Source: Undaria pinnatifida
Taxonomy: Eukaryota; Sar; Phaeophyceae; Laminariales; Alariaceae
Assembly (NCBI GenBank): GCA_012845835.1
Contig: JABAKD010000021.1
Coordinates: forward strand, 1,439,185-1,503,184
Direction: 5' to 3'
DNA length: 64,000 bases
In this document: positions 32,645-44,280 of the stretch, piece by piece
How the letters are laid out: each line of letters opens with the position of its first letter
How positions within the stretch are numbered: the first letter of the stretch is position 1
The notes under the pieces: generated by a model
What the model was told of the DNA's origin: nothing
The model's database searches: none
The model's input: only the letters and a program-made list of their open reading frames with translations
Program-made: the position numbers and the translations under genes

Positions 32645-32897
32645 TTTACGGTAGCCCCCAACTTTTCTTGAACGACATACATCTCGCCGGTCTTCAAACC
32701 CGCTTCCGGCCGTATTTCCTGAACGACGGTGCCCCTTGCCACCCCGACGTCATCGTTCGATAGTACTAGTGTGGTCCTTTGGCAAGCGAGAAAATTTGTG
32801 AAGATTATATGTTTTGTAGCGTCATTCCTCGTGTCGAGCAGCTATTAAACGCTAGTTAAAGAATGTCTTTGGTTTTTTTGGGGGGGTTATCGGAGAA
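32645..32897 (-). mobile_element. MITE C, copy 2 (253 bp)
   Basis: Inverse orientation. TIRs are TTTTACGGTAGCCCCC at 32645 and GGGGGGTTATCGGAGAA at 32881-32897. The internal minus-strand frame reads VARGTVVQEIRPEAGLKTGE and continues open, closely matching the peptide of the 57130 copy. Confidence 0.85.
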
Positions 32898-33529
32898 TCA
32901 CACAGGGATAGGATAGTGCTATGCCTATTGCGGGTGACTCTGCACTTTGTGATCTCTCAAGAGGTTCGGAGGCAAGTGAACACTGACATGGGTGCGCCAC
33001 GGTTTGGCCAAAGTATCATGATCTTCCAACTACCGTATGCACTACCCGTTGTCGAGGGAATGCCCTTTTTTTTTTCGGCTATGTTTGTGGTCGTTCATGC
33101 TAGCTAGGTGATGGATATAGGCTAACCCCTTTGAACTCGACTTAATTATAGCGACCTAAGTGATGGGAAAGTTAGTCGCGTTATTAGACACTCGCTCTTG
33201 CTCCGACAAAGTTTCTGGGAGGGGCATTTTGAGCCCCTAGTGTGAAGCGGCTGAGAAAGGTCAAGTACAACCTTGTCTTAAGCATGGATTGGGATTCGAA
33301 ACCTAACGTTCACCGCCGGCAGAAGGTTGGTCGTCCGTGCAATCGTCGAGCGAAGGGGCTGGATTGGTACCCGAGGCAGCATGAGACCGTTTTCAGTTGA
33401 GTCTTGGAAACCTACGTACCAGTATGAGTCTGATGCTCAAGGATAAACGCTGGCTTCCGATTTCGTTTTATTTTGCGGGAGTGAACGACTTTCATCAGCT
33501 ATGGCGTGTACCAATATACATACAATAGC
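32898..33529. other. Unique intergenic DNA
   Basis: No gene or repeat recognised. Confidence 0.4.
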
Positions 33530-33671
33530 GGCTACGGTTTAAGAGAGGGTCGGTACAAGCCAATTTCTCTCTTAAACCCGGCTTTCTCTTATACCGTCTC
33601 GGCTATGGTATAAGAGAATGTTCTCTTAAAATGATATACGATTTAAGAGAATATTCTCTTATACCGTAGCC
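33530..33671. mobile_element. MITE E, copy 1 (142 bp)
   Basis: TIRs GGCTACGGTTTAAGAGAG and ATTCTCTTATACCGTAGCC. Inside are repeated TTAAGAGA / TCTCTTAA words, so much of the element can fold on itself: TGGTATAAGAGAATGTTCTC and TTTAAGAGAATATTCTCTTA. Confidence 0.8.
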
Positions 33672-34261
33672 AAATCCAAAGCGCGCCAGAGAGAGACGCT
33701 CTTGTCCGAACTATGTGGCGTAGGAGGTCGTAGAGAGTGTATCATTCAATGTCGCGTAACGCAGCAAGCGTTACCACGTCGGGCTATCTCCAAACACCGC
33801 TCATTCTCTTGGTTGGCGAGCACGTGGACCCAAGTACGTGGTGCGCTTTTGGTGGATCTGCGCTTGGAAAATAAATCATCGTCGTGTCATGCGATGCACA
33901 TTTTGCACGTGGACACGCAAAGTCGGTACAGTAGTGGTTTAGTTGTTTTATAGGTGTGTTTCATGCTCGCACCTCTTCTAGAAGGACAACACGAGGCTAC
34001 GAATGCACCAGCACTCAAGAAAGACGCACCCGTTTACACACTGCACCCCTTCCTCCCACCGTACCCTCAACACAACACCCTCAACCTCTCATCCCATCGA
34101 TTTAAACCCCCGACAAAACACGAGTCAACGAAAAAAAAAAACCTTCACATTATCAAGACATCACTCGCCCTACAAATAACACAAACCCAAGAAACTAACG
34201 CTACCCTCGCGACCTGTCAGCCTGAACACAATCTGTGTGTGTGATGTGTGTGTCCACGTGG
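33672..34261. other. Unique DNA between two MITE E copies
   Basis: Short frames (33702-33953, 33954-34244) have no recognisable domain. 34030-34240 is C/A-rich. Confidence 0.35.
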
Positions 34262-34402
34262 TTTCCAGATGGTTCGATTTAAGAGAAAATCTCGGAAGCA
34301 ATATGAATTCTCTCTTAAATCGATTTTGATTGGTACAACAAGCCAATTCCTCTCTCTTAAATCCGTACTTTCTCTTAAGAAAGTTATCTTGAACCGTAGC
34401 CC
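34262..34402. mobile_element. MITE E, copy 2, diverged
   Basis: GGTTCGATTTAAGAGAAAAT at the left and TTATCTTGAACCGTAGCC at the right, with internal TCTCTCTTAAATC and ACAAGCCAATTCCTCTCTC matching copy 1 (ACAAGCCAATTTCTCTC). About 140 bp. Confidence 0.7.
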
Positions 34403-35094
34403 CTACTGTATATACACGTGTACCGCTGTTCTGGCTTGTTTCATTTTGCTCCCTGGATTGTTCTTCCTTTCAGAATAATGAGTAGAGCTTCTCCTGTTAC
34501 CACGGGCTTGATTATGCGACTTATCGAGAGAGCGATGAAGATGGCGGCAATCATTCTGTCTCATCCAATTACCATGGGAACTACTTGAAGGCACGAAATA
34601 TACAAACACACAGCTAACTACTTTAGGACAGACCCCACGTGTATTCTGGGGAAAACGACTGGGCCTTTGTGTGGGATGTATGTCTCAGCTATTAAGAGGG
34701 TTACAAGTACTCCAACAGATGCTGCACGCAGGGCACAACCGGGATCCTGCAATCAACACGCCAGTTAATGCTCCCATTCGCATGACGGGATCTATCTGGT
34801 AACTCACCCAGCAGGGCAACACGGGTCGCGAGTAGTCATGCTTGTCGGTCCGTTTGGTAAAGTAGCCACGTGCTACAGTCCAAGAGGTATTATGGCAAGA
34901 CCTTAGAAACCAAGACCCACGATCAGGATCAAAGCCTGCACATGACCCTTTTTTCACTATCAGGATTACTTCTTTTGTCCGAATTCGAACATCTAGGCAA
35001 CACAAATTTCTGACGAGCGGAAGTTACCCGTTAATAAAGACCGGCCGATGGTTTCGACGAGTAGAGGAAGGGGGGAAGGGGGCAAGAGGAGGGA

Positions 35095-35757
35095 AGGGGG
35101 GCCATCATCGTCTTGAAATTTGTGGGCCTTCCAATGGCCGTCACAAGATAGCGTAAGACCGCCCTGGCTTCTTCGCCATGTTGCGTTCTCTCCCCAGTGC
35201 CATTGATGATGCACTTGATACCCTCTATGAGCTCAGTGCCGTCTTTAGTCAGTTCCTAGGGTCTGATTTTTTTCTTTCTCTTTTGCTTTCCTTGCTTCCT
35301 CTTCTTGTCTTGTCCCTCCTTGCTTTTCTTGTCTTTTTCTCTTTCCTTCTTTTTTCGTTTTTTCGCTTCCTTGTCTTTTCTTTCCCTTCCTTTGTCTTCT
35401 TTTTTCTCTTTGTTTCACTTTTCCAATTGACTTGCGTCTGTCGCGCGTATGCATAGTGATAGGTACTACGTGCAATATACACATGGTAGTCTTTCTTGGG
35501 TGGCAAGCGGTACATGAAGTCGGTTTTTCCAGGCGCGAGTAGTGAGACGTATGCACCAGTATGGACCCGGCACATCGTAGGCTGACTCCCGATTTCACTT
35601 TTACGTGTTTCTGGTGGAGGAATGAATTGCGTCAGCTGTGATATATGCGTATACTACCTTGGGTTGTGTGTGTTTTTCCCTGGGGTATTCCTCAGCTCCA
35701 AAGTGACTGGAGCCTGTCCTGTGACCACGGACTTGGTTATGCGAGTTAAAGTGAGAA
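35095..35757 (+). mobile_element. Retroposon A, near full-length copy 5
   Basis: Plus orientation: GGGCCTTCCAATGGCCGTCA, frame MLRSLPSAIDDALDTLYEL from 35178, polypyrimidine tract 35262-35425, ACTTGCGTCTGTCGCGCGTA, TTTCACTTTTACGTGTTTCTGG-like segment, TGGAGCCTGTCCTGTGACCA, CGGACTTGGTTATGCGAGTT and AAAGTGAGAACAAAA. The tail has decayed from (AAC)n. Confidence 0.75.
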
Positions 35758-36777
35758 CAAAACCGACCTACCCGCGGTACTCTTGGTGCAAGTGCAAAAC
35801 TGTTTGTTCAATCTGCCAAGGCCACGTGGTTGCTCGTCTGGTTAGTCCTCCGCTCCTTTCGGAGGCCAAGGCATGGGTGCTTCAATGAAAGCACTACTAA
35901 TCGTTAGGGCGTTAGGCTTTACACGCATTCTTTTGCGCGTGTGGAGCTCCCTGACCTAAATCGATCGGAGCGCCATCATCCTTGCTTTACAATCGTGATG
36001 CTTTGCACACTTGGGCCACGGTCTTGTCCATGGGGTTGCCGGGTGGGGTAAAGCGCTGCGCTCAAGGACGGCGCCTCAGAAACCAGATGACGCCCCTCTG
36101 CACCGTAGCGTTTTTCCAGTTTAGCATGAGGACTAGAGGACTGGGCGCGTGCTACACTATAGACGGGGAGCCTTTATTTTCGGCAAGAAAACTCTCTGCA
36201 TGACGGGTCTCCTCAAGATGAAAATCGTCTAAATGTTAGCCCTGTTTAGGATACTTTTGGTTTACATAGCTACAGTAGTAGGTCTGCCTTAGGTCGGGGT
36301 GAGGTATGGAACACCTCAAGTCGAGAGCTCCCGAGGAGAAAAAAAACGATTCGCCTTTCTACCGCGCGCCATGTGGCGCTTCTCAAAGGACACGAATGTC
36401 CACGGCTACGGTAGGCGGGGAGTGTCCCATTATCACCACCGGGTTTAGCACCACTCGCCGCACGAGTGACTGTTTCCTTCACGGACCAAGGTGCTTTTTA
36501 TGGCGCAGCGTATGCAGCTTACCGTTACATTGCGTACTCATATCGCGACCGTCAGCGCCTCGCGAGAACTTAGCACCTGCGAAGGAATAGGGGGCGAGTC
36601 ACACGAAGGACTGAATCAATTAAAGTATACGATACCCCCGCCGTCTCCAAAAATGCCACCGACTTTCTACAACGAACGTCTCATGGCTGCTGTGCCCGAG
36701 GAATGATGCTGACGAAAAATATGTTTTGACGTATTTTCTTGCTTGCAGAACGACTACCGAACAACGACATTTTGGGT
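35758..36777. other. Mostly unique DNA
   Basis: 36402-36470 (GGCTACGGTAGGCGGGGAG ... GCACGAGTGACTG) resembles the end of TIR element H at 44281. No gene supported. Opposing open frames at 36270-36590 are not distinguishable from chance. Confidence 0.4.
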
Positions 36778-36890
36778 TGAAAGGGGCACTGTATTTCAGG
36801 AGGTACGGCCGGGAGCCAGTTTTGTCAAACTGGCGATTTCAATAAAGAAACGTTGGGGGGAGGACTAGGAAGACCGTAGGACGACTCCCA
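36778..36890 (+). mobile_element. MITE C, 3' fragment
   Basis: GGGCACTGTATTTCAGGAGG, TACGGCCGGGAGCCAGTTTT, TTTCAATAAAGAAACGTTGG and a GGGGAGGACTAGGAAGACCG end match the 3' half of MITE C. The 5' half and left TIR are gone. Confidence 0.65.
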
Positions 36891-37262
36891 GCCACTGCGA
36901 AAAGGGAAAAAAAGGTGTACCTCCTCCCGTAGACTGGGTCAGGAGCTCCAGAAAATGTAGGCGGTAATCATACTATTCATGCTTACAAGTGGACACCGCG
37001 GCATGTGGCAGAAGAGCGAAATGAACTCCTACGTAGCCCAACCGCGCTTAATGTTTACGCGTCGCGAGATGAGTTTAGGTCTTCTTGCAGAGAATACTGG
37101 GCCAAAACGTTCAAATTCCCCAGTGCAACCGAGGCCGACGCTACGGTTGTGCTCTGCTATTTTCAGTCACGGTCATATACGTTCATTCATCAGCGGCTCA
37201 GAACCACTGGCATCTAGCAGCCACCGCTTTTGTATATACTACATCCAACTTGCCACGGGTCG

Positions 37263-37724
37263 AGCCATCCCACGGTACGGATGAGGCAGAAAGTCCCTGA
37301 GCTCCTCACTTGAGGAACTCAATATCTCACCCGACAAATGACTTGGAAGGCGTTCGTTCGCAAAACCCGACTAAGCTTCTACGCCTTAGTCCAAAAATGT
37401 CATGTACTCGTGAAAATTACTTAATTAACCGGGAGTTCCTCACGTGAGGATCTCAATCTCCCAGGGACTTTTTAGCGCTGAAAGTGCAACCCCTACGAGT
37501 CAATGAAGTAATTTCACGAGTAAAAAACATTTTTGGACTTTGGCTGAAAGTGCAACCCCTACGAGTCAATGAAGTAATTCCACGAGTAAAAAACATTTTT
37601 GGACTAAGGCGTAGAAGCTTATTCGGGTTTTGCGAACGAACGATTTGTCGAGTGAGATATTGAGTTCCTCATGTGAGGAGCTCAGGGACTTTCTAATGCA
37701 CCCTCACCGTACCGTGGGATGGCT
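37263..37724. mobile_element. Foldback element F, copy 1 (462 bp)
   Basis: Arms: AGCCATCCCACGGTAC at 37263-37278 pairs exactly with 37709-37724, and pairing continues inward through AGTCCCTGAGCTCCTCA, AACTCAATATCTCACTC, CGTTCGTTCGCAAAACCCGA and AAGCTTCTACGCCTTAGTCC to about 37410. The centre carries a 66-bp tandem duplication (37477-37542 and 37543-37608, starting GCTGAAAGTGCAACCCCTAC). Related single-arm copies lie at 39450, 46533 and 47005. Confidence 0.85.
37477..37608. repeat. 66-bp tandem duplication inside foldback F
   Basis: Two copies of GCTGAAAGTGCAACCCCTAC...CATTTTTGGACTTTG, differing at about 1-4 bases. Recent compared with the arms. Confidence 0.9.
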
Positions 37725-38104
37725 ACTACTACCGTTGGATGACTCCTTGCCTCGTGAGTAACATAAAATTGACATATCTCATAACTGGGGGTGGGCCCCT
37801 TAGGGCACCCGCCACGATCGAGTACCCGCAAAACGTCGAAGGCCGTGCCCTACCCTCTACCCGCCGCTTATTCCCATTTTGGCGGGTACCCGGAATATTT
37901 TCGATGGATGTTCTTGTTTGAGTCGCACGACGAGTGGTGATTTGGTGATGCAGTGGAGAATCCACCCCAGGCTGATCTCGCATTCTAGTGTATATACAAC
38001 ATCCTTGTGGAGGCGTTACTATTATTGGGGGCCCAGATGTGAGATGTGGTAAAAATGGATAAAATTAAGACGGGGGCTCGTGTTATTACTAGGGGGCTGG
38101 TTTT
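37725..38104. other. Unique DNA with TACCCG words
   Basis: CGAGTACCCGCAAAACG and GCGGGTACCCGGAATA at 37817-37900. No gene supported. Confidence 0.4.
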
Positions 38105-38109
38105 TCTAA

Positions 38110-38228
38110 ACAGTGTTGTACAAACACGGGGACGCTGGTCAACGACTCCCCCCCAAGGAAGACTCTAGAATTTACTGTACACATACGGGGACGCTAATCC
38201 GCGATCCCCCTCCCATGGAAGACTGTAG
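38110..38228. repeat. 61-bp tandem duplication
   Basis: TGTACAAACACGGGGACGCT...AAGGAAGACT and TGTACACATACGGGGACGCT...ATGGAAGACT, two copies at about 80% identity. Confidence 0.8.
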
Positions 38229-38569
38229 CACGTACCTGGTGTGCGATGGAAGCACAGTGTTGTTTTTATGATAATGTATGTATTGATTACACCAGTGAAA
38301 CTCAGCAACAAATCATCAGAAGAATTGCCCACGGCGTACGGCAGTATACGGATGCGCGAAAACAAACGGCCGCCCACACATCTGCCTCTGTGGTCAGAAG
38401 GAATGCGGGGCCAGTAGCGCTGTACACCCGACCATATATATGCGCTCGCAGGAGCGAAAATACTTAGCACAAGACGGTTTGATATTACGTGTGGCCTTCC
38501 CAATTCTATCCACGACGAGCATGTTAGGTACCATGACCCACAACCGCAGACCATAGAGATACCGTTGCC

Positions 38570-38705
38570 CCGCTGCTGCTACTACCACAGCTGCTATTGC
38601 TACTACCGTCGCTACAAACAGAAACTAACTACTACTGCTACTACTGCTACTAGTGATACTACTACTACTACTCTACTACTCCCACTACTACACCACGCCT
38701 GCTAC
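38570..38705. repeat. Degenerate (CTA)n triplet tract
   Basis: CTACTACTGCTACTACTGCTA-type triplets over 135 bp with substitutions (GCTACTAGTGATACTACTACT). Low complexity. Confidence 0.9.
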
Positions 38706-38854
38706 TTCCATTACTGCTGAGCTGTTAATGAGAAGAGCAAGGGCCTAACCAGGACGTGGAGGTCGATAATGGCCTCGGGAACACGTGAATACACTTTCTA
38801 GAGATATTGCGCGGAAGAATAATGAACCGGGGGTCCGCCAAACGAGCGGGATAC

Positions 38855-38995
38855 CCTAACGCCCGCGGGTACACCGCTCCCCGTGTACCCGTGGCGTCAT
38901 TACCCGCTGGGTCCAAATACCGGCGGGTATTTACGTCGGACCCCACCCGTTGAACGAGTAGGGGCCGACCGGGTATACCCGCCGGGTACCCAGGC
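38855..38995. repeat. Cluster of TACCCG / CGGGTA words
   Basis: At least nine copies of TACCCG or CGGGTA in both orientations within 140 bp, e.g. CCCGCGGGTACACCG, ACCGGCGGGTATTTACG and GGGTATACCCGCCGGGTACC. Many local inverted repeats are possible. More such words occur at 37817-37900 and 40940-40985. Confidence 0.65.
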
Positions 38996-39449
38996 AAGAG
39001 GAAAGGGGCCAACCTCCAACTCATAAGCCCCGACTTTTTCCGACATGTATACGAACCCGACCTAAGGTCATCATTTCTAGGGGAGGATCATTTCGTAACG
39101 AGCGCGGTACACAATATCTTGGATCAGGGTAGGGAGAAAGGTGCAGTTTGGCAGCTCTGCGCCGTTAACGCCTTTCGGCTGACTTTCGCCGAGTCACGTT
39201 GGGATTCGCCTGTCATCTGAACGTGAGACCTTCTTCTTCAGGCTAAGGGCATTTCGCGCGTAGAGTGATTGTACTTAGTGCCGTTTCCAGAGGCGCGTGC
39301 CACGATATAGAGAAGTCTAGCACTCTTGGGCTAACCCATTTTCTGAACGTTGAGACTCCTCTAACACCAAGTTGTCGGAATTGCCCTTTTTACTGCAATA
39401 CCAGGAAACTATATTAAAACCATTTTTTGTGCGCCGATTCCCCCTACGC

Positions 39450-39585
39450 GAGAGGGGTGTGCAGCAGAAGTTTCTGAGCTCCTACTGTAACATGAGGAGC
39501 TCAATATCCCACCCGACCCGCGACTCCGAAGAAGACAACTCGTTCGCGCAACCCGATCAGCAGTTAGTTACTATGCGGTAGTCCT
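39450..39585 (+). mobile_element. Foldback F, single-arm copy
   Basis: CAGCAGAAGTTTCTGAGCTC, GAGGAGCTCAATATCCCACC and CGTTCGCGCAACCCGATCAG match one arm of F. Confidence 0.6.
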
Positions 39586-39759
39586 AGCATACACACTCGC
39601 ATAATTACCGCACTGACCGATATTTCTACAATGGTTGAGGTGGGCTCAACCGGCCCGGAGCGTTTGACCCAACAAGGGCAACCCCCACCTCCCGACCTTG
39701 GGATGACTGACAGCCAGCCCATTGCTCTGCTCATCGGGACCGCACTGCCGGCGTGTTCA

Positions 39760-40065
39760 AAAAGTGCTCACGTGCAACGTTAGAGGGACTACACGTGTAC
39801 GATTTGCCTTTTTTGAGGTTCCTCAATTCGGGAGCTAGCTTAACATCTTTTCCCCCCCCCCCAGAAAAACTGATTCGGAGAAAAAACGCAACAACTGGAC
39901 CGTATGGGATGAAAAATCCCATGGCGTGGGTTATACGACGAGGAGAAACATTGCCGAAAAATAAAAGGATTTTTTTTTCCCCCGACGATTTTGGGTTAAG
40001 GAGCCCCGCCATTCAGAAACCATTTTCGCCAAAAAAAGGTATACCTCTAGATATCGTAGCACGCG
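39760..40065 (+). mobile_element. MITE D, copy 1
   Basis: Module order TTGAGGTTCCTCAATTCGGGAG, ATGAAAAATCCCATGGCGTG, ACGATTTTGGGTTAAGGAGC, CCATTCAGAAACCATTTTCG and GGTATACCTCTAGATATCGT + AGC. The right TIR is intact; the left (CAACGTTAGAGGGACTACACG) has decayed. Confidence 0.75.
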
Positions 40066-40154
40066 TCGAAAAATGTTTTTGGTTAAGGCGTAGGGCTCCA
40101 TTAAGTAGTGAGCTCCAGAAAACAAACGGTACATACATACGCTCTACCGCAGCA

Positions 40155-40260
40155 TGCGCCTAGAACTCGTTGGCCTTTTATATTGCATGGCCATGTCCCC
40201 TGTCTTGTGTTTGCGATGCGTGTCTCTTTCTCTCTCTCGCAGTTGGTGACCTCGGCCACA
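40155..40260 (+). repeat. Repeat family G, fragment
   Basis: GCATGGCCATGTCCCCTGTC, TTGTGTTTGCGATGCGTGTC, TCGCAGTTGGTGACCTCGG match family G 13597-13668. Confidence 0.5.
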
Positions 40261-41480
40261 GCGAGTTTGCCTTTGCCCTACATCACGAGGCATTGGCGCG
40301 GACACTGGGGACGCTGGTGGATGTCGGGACGCACGTGTGGAAAAAAACGTTTCAATTTGAAGAACACACCCAGCTACACTCTTCCAGCGCGGTAAAGGGG
40401 TTACGGTGCGCTTGGTCGATCGATTTGTCCACTAATCGACCAGGAGGATCCCTCTGAACCCGAGGAGCGTCACCGAGTTATTATTTGCACATCACACGAC
40501 CACACGACCGCCATCTTATTCTCAATTCTCGGCAGATACGCATGATTTCCTAGGCGTGGGCGAGAAACGTTTGGGAGGCATTTCTCCTTGTCGCTGTGTA
40601 GGTAATTAAAGCAAGAACAAAACTAGGCTTCTAAGCCGCACGTTCGTTAATTCGGAGGACAAGTGTTGTTAGGACGTGTAATATGTCAACACACTCTCGT
40701 GCGCGAAAAAAACGTTGTCTAGCCATCGACACGCGCTTTGATTGTCTATGTTCGGGCGTATGCTCGTGCATTCTTCGATAATATAGCAATATTTTAGGCG
40801 CCAATAGATACACGCTTTGGGCCGTGTGCGTTTCGATCGCTGACACAAACCTCGCCATTGACAGTGCGTACGCCAATTTAAAGGCACCCGCTGGCAAGCC
40901 TACTGTACACAGGCGGCGTGAACCAGGTGTGAAGGCTACGGGGTTGCGGGAAAGGTTACGGGACTACGGGAAAATACCCGTGACAAAGCCAGCCGTACGG
41001 ATCACTGAAAAGCTCGCCGTACTATGACGAGCAGGAGCTACAGCGACACAGAAAGCATTCAAAGCATTTACTGTGTTTTGTAACGAGGCGTTGCCCCCCC
41101 CCTCCGAGTCTTTCAAAGGCAGGGTGTGATATGGTGGTACCGAGATGTTTTATTCGGTGTTCCCGGGGAGGTTAGAGGAAGCTGACGTTCCGATTTTCTT
41201 GCCCTAGCCGCGAAAACCACACCTAGGCTGGCTGTTCGCTGATGATAAGCCTCCTACGCAAGCAGGTTGGCCCTCAAACCGAGCCTCCGTAGTACTGTGA
41301 TCGCACATCGTGTATACCAGCCTTCTCGCCCACCTGCTCTGCACCGTGCTAGTCAAACCTGGGTGTAACGCGATTCATCTCTTATTATGCTCTGTGCTGT
41401 GATAAACACGTCCACAATCGTGTTTCTGCTGCTCACGTTGCCGCCTCACCAACCGGGCAAAGGCATGCCCGAAGATTTTC
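40261..41480. other. Mostly unique DNA
   Basis: No gene supported. A C-run at 41095-41104. Confidence 0.35.
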
Positions 41481-41683
41481 GTACGAGGGAAGGGATGCTA
41501 TTCTGTGTGTGGGCGTGGTGCTCTACGCAGGTTCTGGCTATCTCCCCAACAAAGTCTTTTCGGGGCTATCTCCCACTACGACAAGCTTTTACCACCGTGT
41601 ACCCGTGCCATGGGCGAGCCCAGGGTGCTTGTTTTTGGCTGGGCGTGGTTGGTTTGCGGTCGGGCGCGTGCCTATCTTGGCAG
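41481..41683 (+). CDS. Candidate exon with strong 5' splice site
   Basis: All three plus frames are open over about 180 bp, and the segment ends at GGCAG|GTAAGAGG, a near-perfect donor (41684). One frame reads VLYAGSGYLPNKVFSGLS, another AISHYDKLLPPCTRAMGE; I cannot choose between them. A pyrimidine-rich stretch lies at 41405-41450. No domain recognised. If real it is a middle or first exon; it may equally be chance in GC-rich DNA. Confidence 0.25.
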
Positions 41684-42404
41684 GTAAGAGGTTCATGCGC
41701 ACCTGGCCTCATAGATCGCCCTGGAACCTGGCAGGCGGTGTGCGAGATATGAGCGTTTCTTGCCAAAGACGTTCAACACAGACGTTTCGTACACATAAAA
41801 CAAGAAACGTTCATCACCCCTTAACTATACCCCAGCAACGAGCATATGTACAAACTACATGGAGTAGCGACCACGCCGTGTTTCAGTTTAGGCAGCAGGG
41901 ATTCTTCATGCTCCTCGGCAAGGTATTTCGTTCACTCAAGTCCGGAGGGAGCCTACGTTCGGGGACGTGGAATTTAGGGCCGTGTTTTTCACTCGTCGCG
42001 CCAGTCGCTACCTACGATTGATTATGTGCCTTTTGGTTTCACCAACAGCATCGGGGCTGTCAGCCGTGGAACCGCCTGCTACGCTGCGCAAAAATTACCA
42101 GGAGAATGCTCAAGCCCGTTGCTTTGCCCAGGTACCGAGTCGCGCGCGCGAGTGACCTCAACGTGGGGTATAGAAATAAACAGCAGTGCAATTCTGAGTC
42201 ATGCCACGATAGACGTGCTGCGGATTTTTCCGGGCTCCTAACCTGAGATCCATATCTCACCAGAAATTTCACCCCCCGAAGGCATTCGCATGCCCAATCC
42301 GGGCAACACTTTGTTATTAGTATGCGCTATACAGCAGTCCCAAAACGAACATACTCGAAACAATATGAGAGCAATCGGTACTTCACTTTAGGAGACGCAC
42401 GCTA
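41684..42404. other. Unique intergenic DNA
   Basis: No gene or repeat recognised. Confidence 0.35.
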
Positions 42405-42665
42405 CGATAGAGGTATTAAGGTATACCTTTTTTTTGCGAAAATGTTTTCTGAATGACGGGGCTCCTTAACCTACTAATAACATAGGCGGAAATAGGTCAT
42501 TCGTTTTGCGTGATTCTCGTTGTGTACCGAGGTCAGATGGGATTCTCCTATCCGGTAGCAAGTTCTGTTTTTCTCCAAATCAAAAATCGGGGAGGAGATG
42601 TCTTAAGCTCCCAAATTGAGGACCCTCAGAAAAAATGTGGCGCACCTCTGTCCTAGCACGCGTCG
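42405..42665 (-). mobile_element. MITE D, copy 2 (261 bp, complete)
   Basis: Ends GACGCACGCTACGATAGAGG and GCGCACCTCTGTCCTAGCAC + GCGTC. The inside, reversed, holds TTTTCTGAATGACGGGGCTC, TTCTCGTTGTGTACCGAGG, TCCTATCCGGTAGCAAG and GTCTTAAGCTCCCAAATTGA. The canonical end of the family is GACGCRYGCTACGATAGAGG. Confidence 0.85.
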
Positions 42666-43469
42666 GGAGCTCAACGGGCCAGACACACGTTTGCCCTAAA
42701 TAGTGTTGCGTAACCCCCTTCACCCGGAATGACTCTACTATGTATGATACTATATATACATAGTCTGTATACGTGTAAAATATGTGTACTACTACTTACA
42801 GTCAAAGCAAGACGGCGACGGGTGCATGCCGCTACCGCCTCGGGTAGTTACCGCCGTTCCCTCGGCGATCGTACCGACGGCCAGCCTATTGGGGATAGAG
42901 AGCACCAGGCACGGAAACAGTGACGATAAAACACTAGGCTACAGCATCGAGCAGTTCTTGGTGGTTGGAATTAACCAAGATAAACTTCAGTTGGTACTCG
43001 TACTCCAATCGCAATGCCCAAACTGTACTTATCGTCGTTGCACAATCACAAGGGACGGAGTCCCACGAAACGGGCTCAGCACAGCCTTGCAGGACAATCC
43101 TGCTCGTGCCGATGCATACGCGCTCACAATGTGCTCGCGTCATGCTTACAGTTCCAAGCATGCTTAAATAAATACGGTTCGAGGGGAGGCGCAAAAAACC
43201 CAAAGCGGCTTAAGAATACTCTACAAAGACATGTCAAGCGACAGAAAATACTAACGTACGGGAACCTACAACGCGGAACAAAACCTTCCAAGAGCACGGA
43301 CATGACAGGCACAACAATCCCAAAGAAGTCCTATACGAATTGGAGACCCAACTCTCTCAATGTTTGGCTGCCTCGTATGAATACCCCTTTTCCCCGTTGA
43401 GCGTGCTCGCAGCATGATCAGTAGAAGAGCGCGAGGAAACATGTGGATTAATCTGAAGTAGTTGCTATA
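42666..43469. other. Unique intergenic DNA
   Basis: Frames at 42784-43400 overlap in several phases with no domain. No gene supported. Confidence 0.35.
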
Positions 43470-44110
43470 CGGTATTCAGGCGTTGCGCCACGTCACACGC
43501 CGTTCTAGTTGTGTTGCACGAGAGTTTCGTTTCCAGGTCGTGCATTATCGCAACTGCACCGCAGAACAGGAAACGTGAGAAGTTTACACCAAGCTGAAGC
43601 AGTCCCTACTGGTCATTTAGGCCTTGTGATCGCCCTGGTTGCCTGGTGGGAGTACTCTATGGCTCTGCTCTGGAACGCATCCGTGCAGCTTGGCAAAGCT
43701 AGAACGTGAATAATCTGATTCAAGCTGAAGTACTGCTTACTACCAGCTCAGATATCGTCGCACCCAATACATATTAATAGTCCTAGTTTTTCCCGTGAGT
43801 ATTCCGTGTCGTACGATGCGCACGCGTCCACACAGCTTTGGACGAAAAGGAACGTGAGCAAGCTGAAGCAAGCTGAAAACATCCATTCTGGGTGAGTCAT
43901 GCCTTGCGCCACCTTGCACGCTATTCTACTTGAGCCTTGATCGGATACTTCGTTTCTACGTAGTGCGTTATCGCGGCTTGGCAAAACACACAATCGTCCA
44001 AATTCTAAACAGTCCCAATGAAGGCAGTGTAGGCCTTGTGCCATCTCACAGTTAATCCTAGTTGCTTACTTAGCACCATCACACTCGTTTTCCCAAATAC
44101 GCCTGAGCTC
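43470..44110. repeat. Old segmental duplication, period about 420 bp
   Basis: 43470-43690 and 43895-44110 share TTGCGCCACSTYRCACGC, TTCTASTTG, CTTCGTTTCYASGTMGTGCR, TTATCGC and TAGGCCTTGTG in order, and AGCTCGCAACATG..AGCGCGAGGAA at 44105 parallels GCTCGCAGCATG..AGCGCGAGGAA at 43406-43438. Diverged, no conserved frame. Confidence 0.55.
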
Positions 44111-44280
44111 GCAACATGGCAAAAACAATAGCGCGAGGAATCTAAATTGCTTTGTTGGAACTCCACCGCGATTTGTTCCTGCAGATGGGACACACAACCA
44201 CGGAATCTAATTCCCAGTCCGTGCGGCACGTGGCATGAAACTAGTGGCCACACCTCAGCAGCTTACCTGCTGTCGACCAA

